DNA from: Streptomyces sp. NBC_01716
GTDB lineage: Bacteria; Actinomycetota; Actinomycetes; Streptomycetales; Streptomycetaceae
Assembly: GCF_036248275.1 (NCBI RefSeq)
Contig: NZ_CP109181.1
Span: 3,348,001-3,412,000, forward strand
Length of the DNA stretch: 64,000 nt
Reading direction: 5' to 3'
Part shown: one piece after another, positions 1-9,910 of the stretch
How the letters are laid out: every line of letters starts with the position of its first letter
How positions within the stretch are numbered: the stretch's first letter is position 1
Program-made: the position numbers and the translations under genes
Notes under the pieces: model-generated
The model's input: only the letters and a program-made list of their open reading frames with translations
What the model was told of the DNA's origin: nothing
Databases searched by the model: none

Positions 1-342
1 CGCCCCGTTGCTGCGGATACGGGCGATCGCCTTGGCCTCGCGCAGGGTGCGCGTGATGAGGCGGCGCTTCTCGTCCTCGTCGATGCTGCTGGGGAAGCGC
101 AGCTCCTTGACGGCGACCGTACGGCCCAGCGTCTCGTCGACGGCCCGCCAGACCGTGCCCATTCCACCGCGGCCGAGCACCTCACCGAGCCGGTACCGCC
201 CGGCGAGCAGGCGCCCCTCGGAGACCGACTTGGCGTCAGAGGTCGATTCCGCCTCGGGGGTCGATTCGGTCTCGCGCTCCGTGTCGTCCGTGTCGTTCCC
301 GGGGTCCCGCGCCGTGTCCCGCGACTGCTCCGCCTCCGCCAT
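1..342 (-). CDS. Serine/threonine protein kinase, N-terminal part (cut by window edge)
   Basis: Only the first 114 codons are in the window; the gene runs off the left edge. The ATG at 342 opens an acidic, Ser/Thr/Glu-rich leader of about 45 residues. The kinase lobe follows: the glycine-rich loop GRYRLGEVLGRGGMGTVW, then VAVKEL, whose Lys is the expected ATP-binding residue, then the start of helix C (LREAKAIARI). This is the Hanks-type bacterial kinase (PknB-like) pattern. The substrate and any C-terminal sensor domain cannot be seen. It reads in the same direction as glpD but lies 445 bp from it, so it probably has its own promoter; two palindromes lie in that gap. Confidence 0.9.
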   Translation of the reverse strand, partial: MAEAEQSRDTARDPGNDTDDTERETESTPEAESTSDAKSVSEGRLLAGRYRLGEVLGRGGMGTVWRAVDETLGRTVAVKELRFPSSIDEDEKRRLITRTLREAKAIARIRSNGA

Positions 343-787
343 GCGTCCCCTCTGCGATCCCTGGTGTCCGCCCGCGCCCGAGGGCTGTCGTCCGTCGGCC
401 CTGCGGGCGGGGCCAGTTCGAAGACATCCCCCTGGCGCCTGCCCGCGCGCGGCGCGGTAACGCGCCCTGACAGAGCCCCCATTGTCCCTCACTCCGGCGC
501 ATGCGATGCTCCCGGGTCCGAGGTCGGCCGGGGCCGGGTCCCAAGCGGAGTCCGGCGCGGGGCCGTTGGGCGGGGCCCGGCGGACGGCGTCGCTGGTCAT
601 GCCCCTGTTCGAGGCTCGAACAAGCCGCCCTGAGACATCTGTCTCAGAGCCGCCACAGGCGCCCCACCAGCCTCAACTCGCCCCGGACACCCCGGCCCAC
701 CTCGGGCGCCCCATCCCGGAAGTCACCCGGGGGACCCGGGGCACCCGGACACGCGGGCACCCGAACAACCCCGGGCAACCGGGCGCC
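343..787. other. Intergenic region between kinase and glpD
   Basis: No convincing coding sequence is seen; the open frames here are extensions or shadows with no ribosome site or family resemblance. The stretch should hold the kinase promoter and the end of the glpD transcript. The 715-790 part is full of short GGGTGCCCG-like repeats, and the middle carries two perfect palindromes that are listed separately. Confidence 0.6.
606..646. promoter_or_regulatory. Pair of perfect palindromes, possible operator
   Basis: TGTTCGAGGCTCGAACA at 606-622 is a 17-bp palindrome around a central G. TGAGACATCTGTCTCA at 631-646 is a palindrome with 7-bp arms and a TC centre. The dyads sit eight bases apart, about 265-285 bp upstream of the kinase start codon. 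Such closely spaced dyads in non-coding DNA suggest binding sites for dimeric regulators. No regulator is identified, and neither dyad has the U-rich tail of a classical terminator. Confidence 0.45.
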
Positions 788-2494
788 TCACAGCGGCACG
801 ATGTCCGGCGCCCCGAGCCTCGCCGCGTCCGCCGTCAGGTCGTCCGGCTGCCGCTGCGACTCGCGCTCCGCCTCCACCCGCTTGCGGTAGTGCTCGACCT
901 CCTTGTCGATCTGGTCCGTGTCCCAGCCGAGCACCGGCGCCATCAGCTCCGCGCACTCCCGCGCGGAGCGCGTCCCCCGGTCGAACGTCTCGATCGAGAT
1001 ACGCGTCCGCCTCGTCAGGACGTCGTCCAGATGGCGCGCCCCCTCGTGCGACGCCGCGTACACGATCTCGGCCCGCAGATAGTCCTCGGCGGCGCCGAGC
1101 GGCTCGCCGAGCCCCGGGTCGGCCGCGATCAGCTCCAGCAGCTCCTCGACCAGCGCCCCGTACCGGTTCAGCAGATGCTCCACGCGCACCACATGGAGGC
1201 CGGTCCGCGCGGCGATCCCCGCCCGCGCGTTCCACAGGGCGCGGTAGCCCTCGGCGCCGAGCAGCGGGATGTCCTCCGTCACGCAGTCCGCCACCCGCTG
1301 GTCGAGGCCGTGCACCGCCTCGTCCACCGCGTCCTTGGCCATGACCCGGTACGTCGTGTACTTGCCGCCCGCGACGACGACCATCCCCGGCACCGGGTGC
1401 GCGACCGTGTGCTCGCGCGACAGCTTGCTCGTCGCGTCGGACTCGCCGGCCAGCAGCGGGCGCAGCCCCGCGTACACCCCTTCCACGTCGTCACGCGTCA
1501 GCGGTACGGCGAGGACCGAGTTGACGTGTTCGAGGAGATAGTCGATGTCCGCGCTGGAGGCCGCCGGGTGCGCCTTGTCGAGGTCCCAGTCGGTGTCGGT
1601 GGTGCCCACGATCCAGTGCCTGCCCCACGGGATGACGAACAGCACCGACTTCTCGGTCCGCAGGATCAGCCCGGTCGAGGAGTGGATACGGTCCTTGGGG
1701 ACGACCAGATGAATGCCCTTCGACGCCCGGACGTGGAACTGTCCGCGCTCGCCGATCAGCGCCTGGGTGTCGTCGGTCCACACCCCGGTCGCGTTGACGA
1801 TCTGCTTCGCCCGGATCTCGTACTCCCCGGCGCCGTCCACGTCCCGCACCCGGGCCCCGACGACCCGCTCGCCCTCGCGCAGAAAGCCGACCACACGGGC
1901 CCTGCTCGCGACATGCGCGCCGTAGCTCGCGGCCGTACGCACCAGGGTGGCCACATAGCGCGCGTCGTCCATCTGCGCGTCGTAGTACTGCAACGCGCCC
2001 ACCAGCGCGTCCTTCTTGAGCGCGGGCGCCACGCGCAGCGCGCGGCGGCGGGAGAGATGCCGGTGCGTCGGCAGACCCCTGCCGTGGCCCGAGGAGAACG
2101 ACATCGCGTCGTACAGCGCGACGCCCGATCCGGCGTAGAACCTCTCCCATCCCTTGTGCCGCAACGGGTAGAGGAACGGCACCGGCTTCACCAGATGCGG
2201 GGCCAGCCGCTCCAGCAGCAGGCCGCGCTCCTTGAGCGCCTCCCTGACGAGGCCGAAGTCGAGCATCTCCAGATAGCGCAGGCCCCCGTGGATCAGCTTG
2301 CTCGACCGGCTCGACGTGCCCGAAGCCCAGTCGCGTGCCTCGACGAGCCCGGTCGAGAGCCCGCGGGTCACGGCGTCGAGCGCGGTCCCGGCACCGACCA
2401 CGCCCGCGCCCACGACCAACACGTCCAGTTCACGCTCGGCCATCTCCGCCAGAGCCGTGGCGCGCTCCTCCGGTCCCAGTGTCGCTGTCCTCAC
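788..2494 (-). CDS. glpD: Glycerol-3-phosphate dehydrogenase, aerobic FAD type
   Basis: A 568-residue flavoprotein predicted to oxidise sn-glycerol 3-phosphate to dihydroxyacetone phosphate, passing electrons to the respiratory quinone pool at the membrane. The FAD dinucleotide-binding motif VVGAGVVGAG is at about residues 26-35. Other family landmarks are SSRSSKLIHGGLRYLE, WGRHWIVGTTDTDWD and VAGGKYTTYR, followed by the C-terminal helical DAO_C region. Length is normal for GlpD. The frame is open further upstream, but I place the start at GTG 2494 because GGGAGG lies five bases before it. It faces away from the dehydrogenase gene at 2751 across a 256-bp promoter region. No glycerol kinase or facilitator gene is adjacent. 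Confidence 0.93.
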   Translation of the reverse strand: MRTATLGPEERATALAEMAERELDVLVVGAGVVGAGTALDAVTRGLSTGLVEARDWASGTSSRSSKLIHGGLRYLEMLDFGLVREALKERGLLLERLAPHLVKPVPFLYPLRHKGWERFYAGSGVALYDAMSFSSGHGRGLPTHRHLSRRRALRVAPALKKDALVGALQYYDAQMDDARYVATLVRTAASYGAHVASRARVVGFLREGERVVGARVRDVDGAGEYEIRAKQIVNATGVWTDDTQALIGERGQFHVRASKGIHLVVPKDRIHSSTGLILRTEKSVLFVIPWGRHWIVGTTDTDWDLDKAHPAASSADIDYLLEHVNSVLAVPLTRDDVEGVYAGLRPLLAGESDATSKLSREHTVAHPVPGMVVVAGGKYTTYRVMAKDAVDEAVHGLDQRVADCVTEDIPLLGAEGYRALWNARAGIAARTGLHVVRVEHLLNRYGALVEELLELIAADPGLGEPLGAAEDYLRAEIVYAASHEGARHLDDVLTRRTRISIETFDRGTRSARECAELMAPVLGWDTDQIDKEVEHYRKRVEAERESQRQPDDLTADAARLGAPDIVPL

Positions 2495-2567
2495 CGCTGC
2501 CTCCCTCGCCCCCCGTGTTGTTCGGGCTCTTCGATTCTGTCCGCCCTCACCGACTTCAGCCACCGCC

Positions 2568-2703
2568 TGTGGACAACACCGGCTGAAGATCGGATCGGAC
2601 CCGATAAATCGGCAGACATGTCACTCAATGTCCGGCCATGTAATGACGCATATCGGTCATATTTACGCCTAGTCTGACATTGCACTCGCTCGTTCTGTCC
2701 ACA
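2568..2703. promoter_or_regulatory. Divergent promoter region with two DnaA-box-like 9-mers
   Basis: This is the shared upstream region of glpD (minus) and the dehydrogenase gene (plus). TGTGGACAA at 2568-2576 is the exact complement of TTGTCCACA, the preferred DnaA box in Streptomyces. CTGTCCACA at 2695-2703 differs from it by one base. The stretch between them is AT-richer than its surroundings. What is seen is the two 9-mers; DnaA binding here is inference, and isolated boxes can occur by chance. Confidence 0.4.
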
Positions 2704-2750
2704 GGGGTTGCGCCCTCTGTCTCCTCCGGTTAAGGGAAAGGACGGCCCAC

Positions 2751-4013
2751 ATGCCCGCAGACCTCGCCGTCATCGGACTCGGCCATCTCGGCCTCCCCCT
2801 CGCCCAGGCCGCCGTGGCCGCCGGCATCGAGACCATCGGCTACGACTCCGATCCACGGCCCGTCGCCGAACTGGCGGCGGGCCGCACCCCGGTCGACGGC
2901 TCACTCACCGCCTCCGACGTGCGCCGTATGCTCTCCGGCGGCTTCCGGCCCACCACCAACCCGACCGAACTGGGCCGGGTCCGTACCGCCGTCATCTGCG
3001 CGCCCACCCCTCTCGGGCCCGACCGCACGCTGGACCTCACCGCCGTCGGCGAGGCCGCGCGCGCCCTGGCCGCCCGGCTGCGCCCGCACACCACCGTGCT
3101 CCTCGAATCACCGGCGGGCCCCGGCACCACGGAGGGGTTCCTGCGCACGATCCTGGAAGAGGGCTCGGGCCTGCGCGCCGGACGCGACTTCCACCTCGCG
3201 TACTCCCCCGGCCGTCTCGACCCCGGCCACCGCACCCACGGCCTCACCAACACCCCCAAGGTGATCGGCGGACTCACCCCGGCCTGCACCGAATCGGCCG
3301 CCACCTTCTACGGACGCCTCACCGACAAGGTGGTCCGCGCGCGCGGTCCGCGCGAGGCCGAGACCGTCAAGCTCCTCGAAACCAACTTCAGACACGTCAA
3401 CATCGCCCTGGTCAACGAGATGGCCGTGCTCTGCCACGACCTCGGCGTCGACCTCTGGGACGTCATCCGGTGCGCCGAGACCAAGCCGTTCGGCTTCCAG
3501 GCCTTCCGCCCCGGCCCCGGCGTGGGCGGCCACGGCGTCCCCATGGACCCCAGCTATCTGCCGCACGCGGGCCGCACCCCCGGCCACCCGCTGCGCATGG
3601 TCGGCCTCGCCCAGGAGATCAACACGCGCATGCCGCAGTACGTCATCCAGCGCTGCGCCACGCTCCTCAACGAGCACGGCAAGTCCGCGCGGGGCGCCCG
3701 CGTCCTGCTGCTCGGCGTCACCTACAAGCAGGACCACGCCGACCAGGAGAGCTCACCGGCCACCGAGATCGCCTGCCGGCTGATGGACCTGGGCGCGACC
3801 GTCAGCTACCACGACCCGTACGTCCACGACTGGCGCGTACGCGATCTGCCCGTCCCGCGCGCCGACTCTCTTTACGAGGCCGCGGCGCAGGCCGATCTGA
3901 CGGTGCTGCTCCAGCACCACCGTACGTACGACCTCCAAGGCCTCGCCGTGAAGGCGCAGTTGCTGCTCGACACCCGGGGAGCGAGCCCGGCGGGCGCCGC
4001 GCACCGGCTCTGA
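2751..4013 (+). CDS. Nucleotide-sugar dehydrogenase family protein lacking the catalytic Cys
   Basis: 420 residues with the full UDP-glucose/UDP-ManNAc dehydrogenase architecture: Rossmann motif VIGLGHLGLPLA (residues 5-16), central helical domain and C-terminal UDP-binding domain. Active members oxidise the C6 hydroxyl of an NDP-sugar twice through a Cys nucleophile in GGHCxPVDP. Here that segment reads GGHGVPMDP, with Gly at residue 262 (codon 3534-3536) in place of Cys. The usual YKxDxxDLRxSP segment reads YKQDHADQESSP, losing the conserved Arg. The Lys of KPFGF is kept. The paralogue at 37565-38815 has both features, so this copy may be altered or non-catalytic. AAAGGA precedes the ATG by about ten bases. 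Confidence 0.85.
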   Translation: MPADLAVIGLGHLGLPLAQAAVAAGIETIGYDSDPRPVAELAAGRTPVDGSLTASDVRRMLSGGFRPTTNPTELGRVRTAVICAPTPLGPDRTLDLTAVGEAARALAARLRPHTTVLLESPAGPGTTEGFLRTILEEGSGLRAGRDFHLAYSPGRLDPGHRTHGLTNTPKVIGGLTPACTESAATFYGRLTDKVVRARGPREAETVKLLETNFRHVNIALVNEMAVLCHDLGVDLWDVIRCAETKPFGFQAFRPGPGVGGHGVPMDPSYLPHAGRTPGHPLRMVGLAQEINTRMPQYVIQRCATLLNEHGKSARGARVLLLGVTYKQDHADQESSPATEIACRLMDLGATVSYHDPYVHDWRVRDLPVPRADSLYEAAAQADLTVLLQHHRTYDLQGLAVKAQLLLDTRGASPAGAAHRL

Positions 4014-4090
4014 GACGGCGGCCCACCCACCTTCCAGGACCGGGCAATTGCCTGGGGCGGTGTCGTACCCGCCTGCTATGGTCCAGGGCG

Positions 4091-4108
4091 CTCGCACAAC
4101 GGTGCGAG
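4091..4108 (+). promoter_or_regulatory. Short perfect hairpin just upstream of a ribosome site
   Basis: CTCGCAC-AACG-GTGCGAG forms a 7-bp stem with a 4-base loop, ending 20 bases before the ATG of the small membrane protein gene. It could be a leader hairpin or an operator. No T-run follows it, so it is unlikely to be the terminator of the preceding dehydrogenase gene. Confidence 0.4.
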
Positions 4109-4128
4109 CTTTCCTTGGGGGATTCTTC

Positions 4129-4617
4129 ATGAGCCAGTCATTCCAGCCGCCCGGAAACCCGTTCGCCGGCGGCCCCGTCCCGCCCGGCCCCGGCAACCCC
4201 TTCGCGCCGGCCCCGCCGGTCCGCGACAACGTGGGCCTCGGGCTGGGAGCGGCGGCCGTCACCGCGATCGCCGCCGCCGCGATCTACGGCGGCATCGCCG
4301 GTGCGATCGAGAGCGAGATCGGCTTCGCCGCCATCGCTGTCGGCTTCGTCATCGGTCTGGTCGCGGGCAAGGTCGGTGGCCGCAACCCGATCCTCGCCGT
4401 CGCCAGCGCCGTGTTCGCCCTGGCCGCCGTCTACCTCGGCCAGATCTTCGGCATCGCGATCATCGGGGCCGAGGAGCTGGGTCTTTCGACGACAGAGATG
4501 CTCTTCGACCACTTCAGCCTCCTTACCGAAGCGTGGAACCAGGGCAAGGAAGCGATGACGTTCCTCTTCTTCGCCCTTGCCGCGTTCGCGGCCGTCTCGG
4601 CGGCCAAGAAGGCCTGA
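4129..4617 (+). CDS. Small integral membrane protein, function unknown
   Basis: 162 residues. The first 35 are rich in Pro, Gly and Asn (PPGNPFAGG, PPGPGNPFAP), the kind of disordered cytoplasmic tail common in actinobacterial membrane proteins. Three or four hydrophobic helices follow: about residues 37-58, 64-82, 88-110 and 140-158. There are no catalytic motifs and no family I can name. The frame is open from 4048, but I chose ATG 4129 because a G-rich ribosome site (TTGGGGG) precedes it and the protein tail begins sensibly there. It stands alone between the dehydrogenase gene and a strong bidirectional terminator. Confidence 0.75.
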   Translation: MSQSFQPPGNPFAGGPVPPGPGNPFAPAPPVRDNVGLGLGAAAVTAIAAAAIYGGIAGAIESEIGFAAIAVGFVIGLVAGKVGGRNPILAVASAVFALAAVYLGQIFGIAIIGAEELGLSTTEMLFDHFSLLTEAWNQGKEAMTFLFFALAAFAAVSAAKKA

Positions 4618-4645
4618 TCGCGGGGCGGTTGCCGCCCCGCGCACA

Positions 4646-4685
4646 CGAAGGTGCCCCGGACCGCGTACGGTCCGGGGCACCTTCG
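4646..4685. terminator. Bidirectional terminator hairpin
   Basis: A perfect inverted repeat with 18-bp arms (CGAAGGTGCCCCGGACCG and its complement) around a CGTA loop lies between two convergent genes. A smaller GC hairpin (GCGGGGCGG/CCGCCCCGC) sits just before it at about 4619-4641. Position and stem length make transcription termination in both directions likely. Confidence 0.85.
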
Positions 4686-4690
4686 TACGT

Positions 4691-5815
4691 TCAGCGGCTG
4701 TGCTGCGAGTCCGCGACCGTCACCTCGACGCGCTGGAACTCCTTGAGTTCGCTGTAACCGGTCGTCGCCATCGCCCTCTTGAGCGCGCCGAAGAAGTTCA
4801 TCGAGCCGTCCGGACTGTGCGACGGGCCCGTCAGGACCTCCTCCGTCGTGCCGACGACGCCCAGATCCACCAGCTTGCCGCGCGGCACGTCCTCGTGGAC
4901 CGCCTCCATGCCCCAGTGGCGTCCCTTGCCCGGCGCGTCGCTCGCGCGCGCCAGCGGGGAGCCCATCATCACCGCGTCCGCGCCGCACGCGACGGCCTTG
5001 GGCAGGTCGCCGGACCAGCCCACGCCGCCGTCGGCGATCACGTGCACGTACCGCCCGCCGGACTCGTCCATGTAGTCGCGCCGCGCCGCGGCCACGTCGG
5101 CGACGGCGGTCGCCATCGGCACCTGGATGCCCAGCACGTTACGGGTGGTGTGCGCGGCCCCGCCGCCGAAGCCCACGAGCACACCGGCCGCGCCGGTCCG
5201 CATCAGGTGCAGCGAGGCGGTGTAGGTCGCGCAGCCGCCGACGATGACCGGGACGTCCAGCTCGTAGATGAACTGCTTCAGGTTCAGCGGCTCGGCCGCG
5301 CCCGACACGTGCTCGGCGGAGACCGTGGTCCCCCGGATGACGAAGATGTCCACCCCGGCGTCGACAACCGCCTTGGAGAACTGGGCGGTTCGCTGCGGCG
5401 ACAGCGCGGCGGCCGTGACCACGCCCGAGTCGCGCACCTCCTTGATGCGCCGGCCGATCAGCTCCTCCTGGATCGGCGCGGCGTAGATCTCCTGGAGCCT
5501 GCGGTTGGCGGTCGCCCGGTCCAGCTCGGCGATCTCGTCCAGCAGCGGCTGCGGGTCCTCGTAACGGGTCCACAGACCTTCGAGGTTGAGCACGCCGAGA
5601 CCGCCCAGTTCACCGATGCGGATCGCCGTGCTCGGCGAGACCACGGAGTCCATGGGGGCGGCCAGGAACGGCAGCTCGAAGCGGTAGGCGTCGATCTGCC
5701 AGGCGATCGAGACCTCCTTCGGGTCGCGGGTGCGCCGGCTGGGGACGACGGCGATGTCGTCGAAGGCGTACGCGCGGCGTCCGCGCTTGCCGCGGCCGAT
5801 CTCGATCTCAGTCAC
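4691..5815 (-). CDS. GuaB3-type IMP dehydrogenase family protein
   Basis: 374 residues related to IMP dehydrogenase/GMP reductase. It has the TIM-barrel core (AFDDIAVVPSRRTRDP near the N terminus, FLAAPMDSVV, VIVGGCATYTASLHLMRTGAAGVLVGFGGG, VIADGGVGWSGD) but not the paired CBS domains of true GuaB. Such short paralogues sit next to guaB in most actinobacteria, and their reaction is unsettled. The canonical GSICTT catalytic Cys loop is absent at the matching place, where GFGGGAAHTT occurs instead. I start at GTG 5815 because GAGGAAAGG lies about nine bases upstream; an in-frame ATG further up would add 19 unlikely residues. It follows guaB in the same direction after 114 bp. Confidence 0.88.
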   Translation of the reverse strand: MTEIEIGRGKRGRRAYAFDDIAVVPSRRTRDPKEVSIAWQIDAYRFELPFLAAPMDSVVSPSTAIRIGELGGLGVLNLEGLWTRYEDPQPLLDEIAELDRATANRRLQEIYAAPIQEELIGRRIKEVRDSGVVTAAALSPQRTAQFSKAVVDAGVDIFVIRGTTVSAEHVSGAAEPLNLKQFIYELDVPVIVGGCATYTASLHLMRTGAAGVLVGFGGGAAHTTRNVLGIQVPMATAVADVAAARRDYMDESGGRYVHVIADGGVGWSGDLPKAVACGADAVMMGSPLARASDAPGKGRHWGMEAVHEDVPRGKLVDLGVVGTTEEVLTGPSHSPDGSMNFFGALKRAMATTGYSELKEFQRVEVTVADSQHSR

Positions 5816-5929
5816 GATGTATGGCCTTTCCTCTGCGTCTGCGGCTTCAGTATCCCCGACCCGCCCCGGCACACCCGTGAGGGGCGGCCCCGAATCGCGC
5901 GGGACCGCCCCTCACCGACGAGCCGGACG

Positions 5930-7474
<1,545 letters not shown>

Positions 7475-7550
7475 CTAACGGGAAGCGGAGGCGTCTCATT
7501 CCACGCTCCCGCACTCTCAGGAGGCGCCCGGGGCCGCCCGCCGGGTGCGG

Positions 7551-8126
7551 CTACTGCTCGGCGAGCGCGCGCAGTCTGCTGAGCGCGCGGTGCTGCGCGA
7601 CCCGTACGGCGCCGGGCGACATCCCCAGCATCTGGCCGGTCTCCTCGGCGGTCAGCCCCACGGCGACCCGCAGGACGAGCAGTTCGCGCTGGTTGTCGGG
7701 GAGGTTGGCGAGGAGCTTCTTCGCCCACTCCGCGTCGCTGCTGAGCAGCGCGCGCTCCTCCGGGCCGAGGGAGTCGTCGGGCCGCTCGGGCATCTCGTCC
7801 GAGGGCACCGCCGTGGAGCCGGGGTGCCGCATGGCGGCCCGCTGGAGATCCGCGACCTTGTGCGCGGCGATGGCGAAGACGAAGGCCTCGAAGGGCCTGC
7901 CGGTGTCCCGGTAGCGGGGGAGCGCCATGAGGACGGCGACGCAGACCTCCTGTGCGAGGTCCTCCACGAAGTGGCGTGCGTCACCGGGCAGTCGGTTGAG
8001 CCGCGTGCGGCAGTAGCGCAGCGCGAGGGGATGCACATGGGCCAGAAGATCGTGCGTGGCCTGCCCGTCCCCCTCGACGGCACGGTGAACGAGCGCACCG
8101 ATCACCGTGGTCTCGTCATCGCGCAT
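7551..8126 (-). CDS. shbA: ECF RNA polymerase sigma factor ShbA
   Basis: 191 residues with region 2 ([38 protein letters not shown]) and region 4 ([45 protein letters not shown]). In S. griseus, ShbA directs transcription of hrdB, the principal sigma gene, and sits between guaB and bldM exactly as here. The frame is open upstream to 8267. I choose ATG 8126 ([10 protein letters not shown]) because homology as I recall it begins there, although the ribosome site is weak. An alternative ATG further upstream (MSSGAPAHN) has AGGAG abutting it and cannot be excluded. Identification rests on sequence plus synteny. Confidence 0.85.
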   Translation of the reverse strand: MRDDETTVIGALVHRAVEGDGQATHDLLAHVHPLALRYCRTRLNRLPGDARHFVEDLAQEVCVAVLMALPRYRDTGRPFEAFVFAIAAHKVADLQRAAMRHPGSTAVPSDEMPERPDDSLGPEERALLSSDAEWAKKLLANLPDNQRELLVLRVAVGLTAEETGQMLGMSPGAVRVAQHRALSRLRALAEQ

Positions 8127-8404
8127 CCGCCCATGGTGCCTCGGAGGCTGCCGATCCGTGGCACCACGTTCATAGTTGTGCACCGAAGCGTTATGAGCAG
8201 GTGCGCCGGAACTCATCTCCTGCGCCCTCCCCTTCCGCTCGCCCGACTCGTCCCCGAGGAACTCCACACCTCAAGGATGCGGCATCGGGCGGGAAACTGT
8301 GGCGTACGGGCACCGGTGACCCTCTCCGCCGCCCCGTCCGCCGCATGGGCAGACGGGGTTACGCGACTGTCCGGACGAGCCGCCCGGACGCCTCCGACCA
8401 GCGC

Positions 8405-9016
8405 CTAACGGACCAGACCCCAGCGGAATCCGAGGGCCACGGCGTGCGCGCGGTCCGATGCGCCGAGCTTCTTGAACAGCCGCCGGGCGTGTGTCTTGAC
8501 CGTGTCCTCCGAGAGGAAGAGCTCGCGCCCGATCTCCGCGTTCGACCGGCCGTGGCTCATGCCTTCGAGCACCTGGATCTCACGCGCGGTGAGCGTGGGC
8601 GCCGCGCCCATCTCCGCCGACCTGAGCCGGCGCGGGGCGAGCCGCCACGTCGGGTCGGCGAGCGCCTGCGTGACCGTCGCGCGCAGCTCCGCGCGGGACG
8701 CGTCCTTGTGCAGATAGCCGCGGGCACCGGCGGCGACCGCGAGCGCGACCCCGTCCAGGTCCTCGGCGACCGTGAGCATGATGATCCGGGCGCCCGGGTC
8801 CGCGGACAGCAGCCGGCGAACGGTCTCGACGCCGCCCAGACCGGGCATGCGCACGTCCATCAGAATCAGGTCCGAGCGGTCCGCGCCCCAGCGGCGGAGG
8901 ACTTCCTCACCGTTGGCCGCGGTCGTCACGCGCTCGACGCCGGGCACGGTCGCAACCGCGCGGCGCAGCGCCTCTCGGGCAAGCGGGGAGTCGTCACAGA
9001 CGAGGACGGATGTCAT
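8405..9016 (-). CDS. bldM: Developmental response regulator BldM
   Basis: 203 residues. The receiver domain spans residues 1-120, with the conserved acidic pair DD at 8-9, the would-be phosphoacceptor D54 in ILMDVRMPG, and Lys in YLHKDAS. A LuxR/NarL-type HTH follows at about 140-200 (LTAREIQVLEGMSHGRSNAEIG and DTVKTHARRLFKKLGASDR). In S. coelicolor and S. venezuelae, BldM works as a homodimer on early genes and with WhiI on late sporulation genes, and phosphorylation appears dispensable. Start ATG 9016 has GGAGGGCGG upstream. A sigma-BldN-type promoter lies about 120 bp upstream. Divergent whiD supports the assignment. Confidence 0.95.
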   Translation of the reverse strand: MTSVLVCDDSPLAREALRRAVATVPGVERVTTAANGEEVLRRWGADRSDLILMDVRMPGLGGVETVRRLLSADPGARIIMLTVAEDLDGVALAVAAGARGYLHKDASRAELRATVTQALADPTWRLAPRRLRSAEMGAAPTLTAREIQVLEGMSHGRSNAEIGRELFLSEDTVKTHARRLFKKLGASDRAHAVALGFRWGLVR

Positions 9017-9455
9017 GGCCGCCCTCCGCAGCTGATGCGCGTCACCTTGAGCCTCCAGGCTGAGTACATGTGGTCACCTGTGCGATTGACGCCATCGGAC
9101 ATGTGCCCGATCGCTTCTTCCTTCAACCGCCTCGCACACTCAACGACGGTCACTCGAAAGAGTTACGGGTCCGAAATCGCCCTCGGCACTCTACGTGAGG
9201 AGGCGCGCACAGAGCAGAGCCTCGCAGGTCACCGCTCGATCACGCTGAGCCATGCCCCATTTAGCGGCTTTTCTTCGCTTTTGCTGGTGTCTGTGGCTAG
9301 ATTCCCAATGAGTCATATTTACATCTACTTACACAGGAGATGTACGGTCGTGAAGAGATGCGGTCGGCGCGTCGGGCTCATACCCGGCGCCGCGGGGTGC
9401 ATCGCGCGCCCGGGCGACCCATATCCGCCTCCACGGATGCAAGGGGACATGAGCA
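9017..9455. other. bldM-whiD divergent regulatory region
   Basis: 439 bp without a gene, separating two divergently read developmental regulators. It contains the BldN-type promoter for bldM (9140-9167) and, toward whiD, an AT-rich stretch around 9257-9345 that could hold whiD promoters. No sigma-WhiG (TAAA/GCCGATAA) promoter was found by eye. Small reading frames here have no ribosome sites or homology I recognise. Confidence 0.7.
9140..9167 (-). promoter_or_regulatory. Sigma-BldN-type promoter of bldM
   Basis: Read on the minus strand: CGTAAC (9167-9162), a 16-base spacer, then CGTTGA (9145-9140). This equals the published sigma-BldN consensus of a CGTAAC-like -35 and CGTTGA-like -10, and bldM is the classical BldN target. 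Transcription would start near 9133, leaving a leader of about 117 bases before the bldM ATG. Confidence 0.85.
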
Positions 9456-9779
9456 ATGGCAGATTTCTCCCGTCTTCCCGGACCGAACGCAGATCTGTGG
9501 GACTGGCAGCTCCTCGCGGCCTGTCGCGGCGTCGACAGTTCGCTGTTCTTTCACCCGGAGGGAGAGAGGGGCGCGGCCCGCAGCGCCCGCGAAACCTCGG
9601 CCAAAGAGGTGTGCATGAGATGCCCGGTCCGCGCGCAGTGCGCGGCGCACGCGCTGGCGGTGCGGGAGCCGTACGGCGTGTGGGGCGGGCTGACGGAGGA
9701 CGAACGCGAAGAACTGATGGGGCGCGCACGCACCCGGTTGATCGCGACCACGGGGGCGAACGGGTCGGGGCGCGCCTGA
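9456..9779 (+). CDS. whiD: WhiB-like iron-sulfur regulator WhiD
   Basis: 107 residues. The four Cys of a Wbl [4Fe-4S] cluster are present: one in LLAACRG (about residue 23), then the pair in EVCMRCPV and one in AQCAAHA. After them come the invariant VWGGLTEDEREEL turn and a basic C terminus (RARTRLI). WhiD is needed for late sporulation septation and spore maturation in S. coelicolor; Wbl proteins of this type act by binding the principal sigma factor. The ATG at 9456 follows AAGGGG by nine bases. It is divergent from bldM, as in known Streptomyces genomes. Confidence 0.95.
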   Translation: MADFSRLPGPNADLWDWQLLAACRGVDSSLFFHPEGERGAARSARETSAKEVCMRCPVRAQCAAHALAVREPYGVWGGLTEDEREELMGRARTRLIATTGANGSGRA

Positions 9780-9910
9780 CCTGCGACAAACATTACGCAG
9801 AAACGTTTCTGCACTGACGCTTCCGCATCGACCGCGCACCGCGCGCGGCTCGGATCACCGCGCTCCCGTCACGGCGGGAGCGGGGGCAGGGGGAGGGGAA
9901 GGGAAGGGCG

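Noticed and set aside
482-2677. 731-codon plus-strand open frame over glpD
   Set aside because: Arg/Pro/His-rich antisense shadow of glpD caused by high GC; no family likeness or ribosome site.
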